A stretch of DNA of 24,371 nt from JBOFSQ01 sp051651625 (lineage in GTDB: Bacteria > Planctomycetota > Planctomycetia > Pirellulales > Thermoguttaceae). Location: positions 1 to 24,371 of the forward strand of contig JBOFSQ010000088.1 in NCBI GenBank assembly GCA_051651625.1, in the 5' to 3' direction. Each line of letters opens with the position of its first letter. Within the stretch, counting starts at the first letter, position 1. This document shows positions 7,195 to 13,720 of this stretch, one piece after another. A model generated the notes under the pieces. The model had not been told where the DNA came from. It was given only the letters and a program-made list of their open reading frames with translations, and searched no databases. The position numbers were made by a program, and so were the translations under genes.

Positions 7195-7875
7195 TCAAAA
7201 CGGCGACCATCTTTCGAGCCACTTCACGCCCCACGGGCGGCGGATGCCGTCGTAGCTGTTCCCTTCGGGGACTTCTTCGTAGACGAGTCCGGCAACGCGG
7301 TCACCGGGGATGCTCTGGTCGGGGCGGATGTCTTCGGGACGAATCTGGCCGCGAATCGTCACGACCTTCGACTCTTCGCCGAGTGCAAGTTGCTGCGTCC
7401 CTTGGATTTGCAAATTACCGTTCGGGTACTTCGAGACAACCGTGCAAGCGACTTTCGTTTTGAGTTGTTCGCTGCGTTTGAGGTTCCCTTTGTTCTGCGT
7501 TTTCACATCGGTTTTGCCGCCGATTTCGGGCATCGGCGTATCGACAGGTTCCGGCAACTTGAACAGACTCGGAAACTTGATGAAGCTCGTCAGTCCGCCA
7601 GTTGCGGTCAGCTTCTTTTGCTTCTGCATGTCGTTTGTGTTGTTGTACCGGAAGTTGAAGTCAACCTCGACGAACACAATGTCTTGCACGCCGAACGGTT
7701 TTTTTCGCGGCACGTCTTGGTAAGTGAGCGACGTTTTGGAGACTGGGAGCGGCTGGTCGTTTGCGGTGACGAGCGTCGTTGCACCGAAAATACTTCCCGA
7801 CTGCGCACGCACCGGAAACGTTGCAACGACGAGAAGACCGAGAACAAAAAGTATGATTGAGAGTCGCATTGTCAT
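7195..7875 (-). CDS. flgH: Flagellar L-ring protein FlgH
   Basis: A 226-residue protein with signal peptide (MRLSIILFVLGLLVVATFPVRA) followed by GSIFG, FGVQDIVFVEVDFNFRYNN and, near the C-terminus, NGNLQIQGTQQLALGEESKVVTIRGQIRPEDI. The last segment matches FlgH of the outer-membrane L-ring (NGNLVIxGxxxxxxNxExxxxxxxGxVRPxDI). AAGGAA is seven bases before the ATG at 7875. Most FlgH proteins are lipoproteins with a cysteine right after the signal peptide. Here the cleavage region reads VRAQSGS with no cysteine, so anchoring would have to differ. It is the first gene of the flgH-flgI-flgJ-flgN run in this window; its promoter in the 300-base gap to the LysM gene was not identified. Confidence 0.92.
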   Translation of the reverse strand: MTMRLSIILFVLGLLVVATFPVRAQSGSIFGATTLVTANDQPLPVSKTSLTYQDVPRKKPFGVQDIVFVEVDFNFRYNNTNDMQKQKKLTATGGLTSFIKFPSLFKLPEPVDTPMPEIGGKTDVKTQNKGNLKRSEQLKTKVACTVVSKYPNGNLQIQGTQQLALGEESKVVTIRGQIRPEDIRPDQSIPGDRVAGLVYEEVPEGNSYDGIRRPWGVKWLERWSPF

Positions 7876-8174
7876 TTTGTCATTCCTTGTCCACCACGTC
7901 CATCGTGTCCACAGCGTCCACCGACCGTGGCCGCGTCTTATCGGTTGAAGCGACTCTTCGCGTTAGGAGGATTGCGCAAGAGTTGACGATTTTGCCGATT
8001 GCACGGATGATGCGGGTAAAGTTGTGGTGTATTCCTCCCATATTAACCGGTTTTGACGATTGTATAACCTGTAACGGATTTTCGCTTGATTCTACACGAT
8101 GCGTTCCCCGATGGAATTGTGGCGAGCCATAAGTTGCGTCGCCTAAACTTCAGCATTGACGAAAAGGACTCGAA
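7876..8174. other. Divergent intergenic region flgH / LysM gene
   Basis: It contains the nine-base-period array at 7889-7924. It also has several TTGACG sequences on the plus strand, for example near 7981 and 8053. None has a convincing -10 partner at 16-18 bases, and no sigma-54 or sigma-28 flagellar promoter was recognised on the minus strand. AAAAGGA (8162-8168) is the ribosome-binding site of the LysM gene. Confidence 0.4.
7889..7924. repeat. Nine-base tandem array GTCCACNNN
   Basis: Four consecutive nine-base units (GTCCACCAC, GTCCATCGT, GTCCACAGC, GTCCACCGA) directly upstream of flgH. The sequence differs from the ATAGGCC arrays but shares the period and the placement at a flagellar gene boundary. 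Confidence 0.75.
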
Positions 8175-9695
8175 ATGAATACGATGATATGGTTCAAGCG
8201 GTTTTTGTGTCTGCTTGTTGTTGGTTTTGCGTGTGTCGGCGGATACAGACTCATTTTCCCGCGTGGCCACGCCAACCCCGATATTTCCGAGGACGATGCC
8301 ACGCAAATTGCGGAGGAACTCGGCATATCGGTCGGGACTCGCGGGAGCGAAGGCGGGATTTCCGCCGTTTTTGGAGCCGCGTCTGGGATTCCGTCGCTCA
8401 AGGCGGGGGCGTCGGGCGACTCGCTCCCGTCGTTTATGGGTGGAGAAGGTTCGTCCACGACGCCAGCCATGGTTGCATCCGTTCCCGCACCGCTGGTCGC
8501 TGCCCCAGTCTTTGCACCTGCGCCAGCGTTTGAACCTGCCCCAGCTTTCACGCCCGCCCCAGCTTTCACGCCCGTTCACGAACCGGTCACGCCGGAAACT
8601 CCCGCACCGCTGCCGAAAGTCGAAGACGCCGCACCGTCGCCGCCAGCGATGTTGTCGCCACAACTCGGAGCCGCAACGATCCGTCCGCTCCCGCCAGTCG
8701 ATGATTCGCCTGAAACCAGCAGCGTGATACTCGCGTCGGTTGCGATTGGAAAGTCTTCGCTCGCAACGTCTTCACCGCCACCGATCACACTTCTTGAGCC
8801 GTCAAGTTCGTCAACGTCAACAACGTCGCCATCGTTTGCCAACTCCGTTATTGCAAACGATACGCCTACGTCACTCACGCCGCCAGATGAACTAACCCAA
8901 ATCGTCCCGCGTGAGACGACCGGCGTTGGAACCAGCTCGAACGTCCTTCGCAGCGACGGTATTACACCGCTCCGCAGTGCCGATGACGCGAAAACCGATC
9001 TCGTTACCGACGATGTTCTCCGCGAAAAAGTTGTCCGTTACATCGAAGCGCAGTGCGTCTTGATCGATTCCGGCGACCCCGAAAAGGTCTGTGAGGCTTA
9101 CGTTCATTTAAGCCGTCTCTACGAACATCCAGAGATGAACCGTGCCGAGCGGAACGTACTCGAACCGATCCTCGAACAACTCGCCGCCGACATCATCTAT
9201 TCGCCGAGTGTACACATTCTTGAGCCGCCATACACGGTTTCCACTGGCGACACGATTGAGTCGATTGCGGCGACGTTTGAGATTTCGCCGCAACTTCTGC
9301 TCCGAATCAATGCAATGAAAGACGCGAGCGAACTGCGTACAGGGATGCAGCTCAAAATCTTCCACGGCCCGTTCGACGCGAAAGTTTTGGTTGGCGAGAA
9401 GAAGTTGTATCTCGTCCTCGGCGGACTCTACGCAGGACGCGCCGAGGTGACGAGCGAAATGCCGCTGTGCCGCACGCTCGAAGGGGCGTTTCAAGTCCGC
9501 GAAAAGTCGGTACTCGCACCGGGAGTCTTCTGGATCGGTCTCGGCGGCGACACTGGACTCATCAGCACCAACCAACCCGACCGGATAAAGTCGCAAACAG
9601 TCTTCGTTTTGCCGACAGTCAAAATGGCCGAACTCCACGACCTTCTCCAGCCGCAATCGACCGTCTCAATCATCCGCCCAACCGCCATCTATTGA
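8175..9695 (+). CDS. Membrane-anchored LysM protein with degenerate L,D-transpeptidase-like C-terminus
   Basis: A 506-residue protein. An N-terminal membrane anchor or uncleaved signal (residues 5-27) is followed by about 230 residues rich in Pro, Ala, Ser and Thr, including PAPAFEPAPAFTPAPAFTP, and a helical segment (about 280-345). A LysM domain lies at roughly 353-396 (YTVSTGDTIESIAATFEISPQLLLRINAM...GMQLKIF), which binds peptidoglycan. The last 110 residues start KLYLVLGGLYAGRAEV, like the beginning of a YkuD L,D-transpeptidase domain. I find no H-G or S-x-G-C catalytic motif, so it is probably non-catalytic. AAAAGGA precedes the ATG at 8175. It is divergent from flgH; a role in wall binding near the flagellum is possible but only by position. 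Confidence 0.85.
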   Translation: MNTMIWFKRFLCLLVVGFACVGGYRLIFPRGHANPDISEDDATQIAEELGISVGTRGSEGGISAVFGAASGIPSLKAGASGDSLPSFMGGEGSSTTPAMVASVPAPLVAAPVFAPAPAFEPAPAFTPAPAFTPVHEPVTPETPAPLPKVEDAAPSPPAMLSPQLGAATIRPLPPVDDSPETSSVILASVAIGKSSLATSSPPPITLLEPSSSSTSTTSPSFANSVIANDTPTSLTPPDELTQIVPRETTGVGTSSNVLRSDGITPLRSADDAKTDLVTDDVLREKVVRYIEAQCVLIDSGDPEKVCEAYVHLSRLYEHPEMNRAERNVLEPILEQLAADIIYSPSVHILEPPYTVSTGDTIESIAATFEISPQLLLRINAMKDASELRTGMQLKIFHGPFDAKVLVGEKKLYLVLGGLYAGRAEVTSEMPLCRTLEGAFQVREKSVLAPGVFWIGLGGDTGLISTNQPDRIKSQTVFVLPTVKMAELHDLLQPQSTVSIIRPTAIY

Positions 9696-9719
9696 GGCGG
9701 ACTGGGCGTTCTTTTTTTT
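9675..9719 (+). terminator. Intrinsic terminator overlapping the LysM gene stop
   Basis: CGCCCA-A-CCGCC (9675-9686) pairs with GGCGG-AC-TGGGCG (9696-9708) and is followed by TTCTTTTTTTT (9709-9719). The stop codon TGA (9693-9695) lies in the loop. This is the clearest rho-independent terminator in the window and separates the LysM gene from the toxin-antitoxin module. Confidence 0.88.
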
Positions 9720-9812
9720 GGCCCCACTTCCTAAAGGGCCGCCTTGTGGTACGCTCCCGTCGCGTGGGAGACAACTCTCGCTTGACAAACTCTCTCGCCA
9801 CCTCTACTGGCG

Positions 9813-9840
9813 TTGACGCGAAAGATGTCGCTGGTACAAT
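9813..9840 (+). promoter_or_regulatory. Sigma-70-like promoter of the toxin-antitoxin operon
   Basis: TTGACG (9813-9818) and TACAAT (9835-9840), 16 bases apart, 43 bases upstream of the antitoxin ATG. DinJ-YafQ modules are normally autorepressed by the complex at such a promoter; no clear palindromic operator was picked out by eye. Confidence 0.65.
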
Positions 9841-9883
9841 ACTCCCTCTCGCCGTTTTTCAATCAACACGCGAAAGGGAACTT

Positions 9884-10150
9884 ATGCAAACGACATACTC
9901 TGACATCCGGGTTCGTGTTGACACGACAACGAAGAAGAACGCAGCGACAGTTCTTACTTCTATGGGACTCTCCTTGTCCGACGCCGTTCGTATGCTGATA
10001 ACGAAAGTGGCCGACGAACGGTGTTTGCCTTTCGAGGCAAAAATCCCCAATGCCGAAACACGGCAAGCGATAGCGGAACTTGAAGCTGGCGGAGGCAAGA
10101 CGTTTGCAACCGTCGAAGAATTTATGGCAGACCTATATGCGGAAGATTAA
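9884..10150 (+). CDS. dinJ: RelB/DinJ-family antitoxin
   Basis: An 88-residue protein. The N-terminal ribbon-helix-helix (IRVRVDTTTKKNAATVLTSMGLSLSDAVRMLI) is typical of DinJ/RelB and would bind the operon's promoter as a dimer. ADERCLPFE and PNAETRQAIAELEAGGG are the usual DinJ toxin-wrapping continuation. The start at 9884 has GAAAGGGAA a few bases upstream. The frame is open much further back (to 9467), but that part overlaps the end of the LysM gene, the terminator and the promoter, so it is rejected. The antitoxin overlaps the toxin gene by 14 bases, as is usual for co-translated pairs. Confidence 0.93.
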   Translation: MQTTYSDIRVRVDTTTKKNAATVLTSMGLSLSDAVRMLITKVADERCLPFEAKIPNAETRQAIAELEAGGGKTFATVEEFMADLYAED

Positions 10151-10421
10151 TCGCAATTCAATCTTCAAAAAAGACTTCAAACGGGTTATGGCGAATCCAC
10201 GTCACGCGCGTGACGCGGCTGCCCGCTTGGAAGCTGCAACCAGTATCTTGGCAGAAGACAGACCATTGCCCCAAAGTTACCGCGACCACGCTTTGACCGG
10301 TGACTGGAATGGGTATCGAGAATGTCACCTGAAACCAGATTTACTCCTGATTTATCGAACAGAAGCAAACGATTTGCTGCGTCTAGCGCGTCTCGGTTCG
10401 CACTCTGAATTGTTTCGATGA
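10137..10421 (+). CDS. yafQ: YafQ-family mRNA-interferase toxin
   Basis: A 94-residue protein of the YafQ/RelE superfamily, ribosome-dependent endoribonucleases that cut mRNA at the A site. Start ATG at 10137 gives MRKINRNSIFKKDFKRV, the family N-terminus. The catalytic set known from E. coli YafQ (H50, H63, D67, H87, F91) has direct counterparts: H51 (RDHAL), H64 and D68 (ECHLKPD), H89 and F93 (SHSELF). The toxin therefore looks intact and active. Its TGA stop (10419-10421) overlaps an ATG of the purH frame at 10418 in an ATGA arrangement, so purH may be read from the same transcript. Confidence 0.94.
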   Translation: MRKINRNSIFKKDFKRVMANPRHARDAAARLEAATSILAEDRPLPQSYRDHALTGDWNGYRECHLKPDLLLIYRTEANDLLRLARLGSHSELFR

Positions 10422-10468
10422 CTCATTCGTTTACATCTACTCACAACCAACCACACATCACTTCTCCC

Positions 10469-12037
10469 ATGGAATCACCACGAATAAAGCGTGCCCTCAT
10501 CAGTGTCAGCGACAAGATGGGGCTGGCGTCGTTTGCCAAAGGACTTGTCGCCTGCGGCGTTGAAATCTACAGCACCGGCGGGACTCGTGCATATCTCGTT
10601 CAAGAAGGTATCGCTGTCCGCGATGTCTCCGACTATACAGGTTTCCCAGAAATGATGGACGGGCGGCTCAAAACGCTGCACCCGAAAGTCCACGGCGGAA
10701 TCCTCTGTCGCCGCGACAACATCAGCGATATGAACGCGATCACCGAACACGGTATCAATCCGTTTGAACTCGTGGTCGTAAACTTGTATCCGTTCGAGGC
10801 GACGGTTGCGAAAGAAGGCGTCACCGACGCCGAAGCTATCGAAAACATCGACATCGGCGGCCCAACGATGGTGCGCGCGGCTGCGAAGAATCACGCATTC
10901 GTTACGATAGTCACGTCGAGCGATCAGTACGCCGCCGTTCTCGACCAGATTCAAGAATCGGGCGCGACGACGCTTTCGCTCCGGCGTTCGCTGGCGAAAG
11001 AGGCGTTCACGCACACCGCCGATTACGACACCGCGATCTCGCGTTACTTCATCGAGCGGAGCGGCGAAGGCGACTTTCCGACGCGACTCACACTCGCATA
11101 CAAACGGAGTTCGGTGCTGCGGTACGGCGAAAACCCGCACCAACTCGCCGCACTCTACGTCGATTCGAGGACGGCGTTTGGCGGCGTTGTCGGTGCGCGG
11201 CAACTCCACGGCAAAGAACTTTCATACAACAACATCCTCGATCTCGACGCCGCACTCTCAATCGTTCGTGCGTTTGACCGTCCGGCGGTTGCGGTGATCA
11301 AACACAACAATCCGTGCGGCGCGGCGGTCGCCGATTCTCCCGCTGTCGCAACGCAAAAGGCGATGGAAGGCGATCCGCTCAGCGCGTTCGGGTCGGTACT
11401 TGCGATGAATTTTTCAGTAGACGCGGCAACCGCACAATATCTCTCAACACCGGGTTTGTTTGTTGAGGCAATCGTCGCTCCAGACTTCACCGCCGAAGGT
11501 TTGCAGATATTAACGACGCAGCCGAAGTGGAAAGCGAACGTCCGTCTCCTCAAAACGGGGCCGCTCACGACGCCGCCGGAACGGTGGACAGTGCGTCCGC
11601 TCGAAGGCGGCGTACTCGTGCAAGAGGCCGATTCGTTCGCCGACGACGAGTCGGCGTGGCGAGTTGTGACGGAGGCGAAACCGGTCGGCAGTTTGCTCGA
11701 CGACTTGCGTTTCGCGTGGACGATGGTGCGTTACGTCAAGTCGAACGCGATCACGGTTTGCAAAGACGGGACGCTTCTCGGCGTTGGTGCGGGGCAGATG
11801 AGTCGCGTCGATTCGACGGAGATTGCACTCAAAAAAGCGGCGTCGCGCGTGGCGGGTGCGGTGCTTGCGAGTGATGCGTTTTTCCCGTTCCCCGACTCGG
11901 TTGAACTCGCCGCCGCGCAGTCGATAGCGGCGATCATCCAGCCCGGCGGTTCAAAGAACGACGACGCCGTCATCGAAGCGTGCAACAAATTCAAACTCCC
12001 GATGATATTCACCGGAAAACGACATTTCCGGCACTAA
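10469..12037 (+). CDS. purH: Bifunctional AICAR transformylase / IMP cyclohydrolase
   Basis: A 522-residue protein catalysing the last two steps of IMP synthesis: formylation of AICAR by 10-formyltetrahydrofolate and ring closure. The N-terminal MGS-like IMP cyclohydrolase domain shows KRALISVSDKMGLASFAKGL, STGGT, TGFPEMMDGRLKTLHPKVHGG and NLYPF. The C-terminal transformylase domain has the active-site K278-H279 in KHNNPCGAA and ends with the conserved SKNDDAVIEACNKFKLPMIFTGKRHFRH-type tail. Length is close to the usual 529. The ATG at 10469 matches the family N-terminus. An in-frame ATG at 10418 overlapping the yafQ stop would add 17 polar residues; with no Shine-Dalgarno at 10469, coupled initiation at 10418 remains possible. 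No separate promoter was seen. Confidence 0.97.
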   Translation: MESPRIKRALISVSDKMGLASFAKGLVACGVEIYSTGGTRAYLVQEGIAVRDVSDYTGFPEMMDGRLKTLHPKVHGGILCRRDNISDMNAITEHGINPFELVVVNLYPFEATVAKEGVTDAEAIENIDIGGPTMVRAAAKNHAFVTIVTSSDQYAAVLDQIQESGATTLSLRRSLAKEAFTHTADYDTAISRYFIERSGEGDFPTRLTLAYKRSSVLRYGENPHQLAALYVDSRTAFGGVVGARQLHGKELSYNNILDLDAALSIVRAFDRPAVAVIKHNNPCGAAVADSPAVATQKAMEGDPLSAFGSVLAMNFSVDAATAQYLSTPGLFVEAIVAPDFTAEGLQILTTQPKWKANVRLLKTGPLTTPPERWTVRPLEGGVLVQEADSFADDESAWRVVTEAKPVGSLLDDLRFAWTMVRYVKSNAITVCKDGTLLGVGAGQMSRVDSTEIALKKAASRVAGAVLASDAFFPFPDSVELAAAQSIAAIIQPGGSKNDDAVIEACNKFKLPMIFTGKRHFRH

Positions 12038-12067
12038 AACGTTTTTCCAATAGACCCGTTCGGAAAC

Positions 12068-12159
12068 TTGCACCCGCACAGCGGTCCGGCATAGCCGAAC
12101 CCTCCAAACGCCTACGGCGTCGATAACTGGAGGGTTCGGCTATGCCGAACCTGAACTAC
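12068..12159. repeat. Palindromic element R1, copy C (complete)
   Basis: TTGCACCCGC, then a 24-base arm (12083-12106), a 21-base loop (12107-12127), the inverted arm (12128-12151, one mismatch), then TGAACTAC. Each arm folds on itself (GGTCCGGC-ATA-GCCGAACC). The loop is the reverse complement, at 19 of 21 positions, of the loop in copy D (18543-18633), although the outer flanks have the same orientation. It lies after purH and may end its transcript. Confidence 0.88.
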
Positions 12160-12195
12160 CAAATCGTCCGAACTTGATGTTTCCGAACAAATCTA

Positions 12196-13506
12196 ATGCA
12201 CATCACCACTCGCCACGCTCTACTCGCTTGTTGCATCGCAGCCACTTCTTTGATGTGCGGCGACGTAAACGTTTTTGCACAGCGGAATCCGCCGCCGGTG
12301 TTTGAGTCGGCGTACCAGCTTCCCGTAACGGCAACGCCGGCACCGCACGTCGCGCTCGGTGTTGAGAACGGCGTTGCGGTTGCACTCTACGCAATGCTGA
12401 TCGTCTTGGCAATCGTTGCCGTACACAACTGGCGAAGTCGTCGCGTTTTGTTTGCGATTACGATTTTGTCGGTCGCCGTTCTCGGATTTGTTTTGAAGGG
12501 GTGTCCGTGTCCGGTCGGGACGTTGCAGTCGATTGCGGCGGCGGTCGTTTCGCCGAACGCATTTCTGCCGGTCTCGATTCTTGCGCTGTTTTTGATGCCG
12601 CTGGTTGCCGCGCTGTTTTATGGCCGCGTCTTTTGCGGAAGCGTTTGCCCGATTGGTGCGGTGCAGGAACTCGTCTGTCTCAAACCGGTTTTGCTCCCGA
12701 CGTGGCTCGACCGAACGCTCTCGCTCTTTCGCTACGTCTACCTCGGAATCGCCGTGCTCCTCGCAACGAACGCGATGTGGTTTCTCATCTGTCGCACCGA
12801 TCCGGTCGTGAGTATATTTCGGATGTCGGGTATGTTTGACGTTCTCGTTTTCGGTGCGATTATTTTGCTAGTTGGTGTTTTTGTTGGACGACCGTACTGC
12901 CGGTTTTTGTGTCCGTATGGAGTTTTGCTTGGATGGTGTAGTCGGCTTGCGTCGCGGAAAGTTTCGGTAACGCCGGGAGATTGCAGCAAGTGTAAATTGT
13001 GTGAAACGAGTTGTCCGTATCAGGCGATTCTCGCGCCGACGACACCGCCGTCGCGCGACGAGCGTCGGCGTGGCCCGTGGCGTTTGCTCGTTGTGATTGT
13101 GATGGCACCGTTTATCGTGGCGGCGTTTGGATTTTTGGGATCGCATCTTACGGAATCTGTTGCGGCGTATCAGTACGACATTCGTCTCGCCGAACGAATC
13201 GTTCTTGAGCGTGACGGACTGGTCGAGCCGCGCGGCGCGTTTGCCGAGACGCGGGCGTGGATGGAACGAAGCGAGACCGAAGACGCCGCCATCGCACGGG
13301 CGGCAGCGGCGTACAAACGTCTCGCGTGGGGGACGACGCTTTGCGGCGTTTGGATTGGCTTTGTAGTTGTCGCGCACGCGATCACACTCACGACACGTCG
13401 CCGCCGTGAAAATTACGAAGTCGATCCGACTCGCTGCGTCGCGTGCGGACGCTGTTTTTGGTACTGCCCCAACGACCGAGGCGGACGACTACTACTCGAT
13501 GAGTGA
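12196..13506 (+). CDS. NosR/NapH-like polytopic 4Fe-4S membrane protein
   Basis: A 436-residue membrane protein with a signal-like N-terminus (5-28) and about six further transmembrane segments (roughly 58-77, 84-101, 122-142, 178-198, 215-231, 298-315, 381-400). Polyferredoxin-type membrane motifs are CGSVCPIGAVQE (147-158) and CRFLCPYGVLL (235-245), plus an extra CPCPVG (103-108). Two ferredoxin clusters follow: C263-x2-C-x2-C-x3-CP and C414-x2-C-x2-C-x3-CP. These are hallmarks of NosR/NapH/CcoG-like proteins that pass electrons from quinol or cytoplasm to periplasmic enzymes. The FMN-binding domain of true NosR is missing. The segment LAERIVLERDG (331-341) resembles the loop in NosR-type proteins. 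The partner enzyme is not in the window. Confidence 0.85.
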   Translation: MHITTRHALLACCIAATSLMCGDVNVFAQRNPPPVFESAYQLPVTATPAPHVALGVENGVAVALYAMLIVLAIVAVHNWRSRRVLFAITILSVAVLGFVLKGCPCPVGTLQSIAAAVVSPNAFLPVSILALFLMPLVAALFYGRVFCGSVCPIGAVQELVCLKPVLLPTWLDRTLSLFRYVYLGIAVLLATNAMWFLICRTDPVVSIFRMSGMFDVLVFGAIILLVGVFVGRPYCRFLCPYGVLLGWCSRLASRKVSVTPGDCSKCKLCETSCPYQAILAPTTPPSRDERRRGPWRLLVVIVMAPFIVAAFGFLGSHLTESVAAYQYDIRLAERIVLERDGLVEPRGAFAETRAWMERSETEDAAIARAAAAYKRLAWGTTLCGVWIGFVVVAHAITLTTRRRRENYEVDPTRCVACGRCFWYCPNDRGGRLLLDE

Positions 13507-13520
13507 TGATTGTCAGGCAA

Positions 13521-13610
13521 ATCAGAACACGAAGCGTAAGCGAGTGCCCGCAGTAGTGGTCGGTGGCCAGTGGTCAGCGATCAGAGCACGAAGCGTAAGC
13601 GAGTGACAAC
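13521..13610. repeat. GAAGCGTAAGCGAGTG repeat, two upstream copies
   Basis: Two copies of ATCAGA(A/G)CACGAAGCGTAAGCGAGTG at about 13521-13546 and 13580-13605, separated by 33 bases, between the iron-sulfur protein and the kinase gene. Four more copies lie immediately after the kinase gene (16788-16908). Confidence 0.85.
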
Positions 13611-13652
13611 GTGAGGATAGGACGTAGCGTCAACGAATCGCCGTCAGGATGG

Positions 13653-13672
13653 ATTCCTGCCTACGCAGGAAT
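13653..13672. repeat. Short dispersed hairpin repeat
   Basis: ATTCCTGC-CTAC-GCAGGAAT is a perfect 8-bp stem with flanks GATGG and GACGA. It belongs to the widespread type of bacterial intergenic repeat that translates as MDSxLRxND. A looser relative (TCCCGC-AGGG-GCGGGA) is at 22635-22660. It creates a false upstream start for the kinase gene. Confidence 0.7.
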
Positions 13673-13720
13673 GACGAAACAATCCGTTCACGTTTACAAA
13701 ATCAACCCCAATCCACTTCT

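Noticed and set aside
7096..7860. 254-residue plus-strand ORF
   Set aside because: Antisense shadow of flgH and the period-nine array.
9467..9883. Long N-terminal extension of the DinJ frame (227-residue ORF)
   Set aside because: It overlaps the LysM gene end, the terminator and the TA promoter; the DinJ family start and Shine-Dalgarno are at 9884.
10475..11209. 244-residue minus-strand ORF
   Set aside because: Antisense shadow of purH.
13649..13720. Upstream start of the histidine kinase
   Set aside because: The first 24 residues are encoded by a common dispersed hairpin repeat; the membrane segment starts right after the ATG at 13721.
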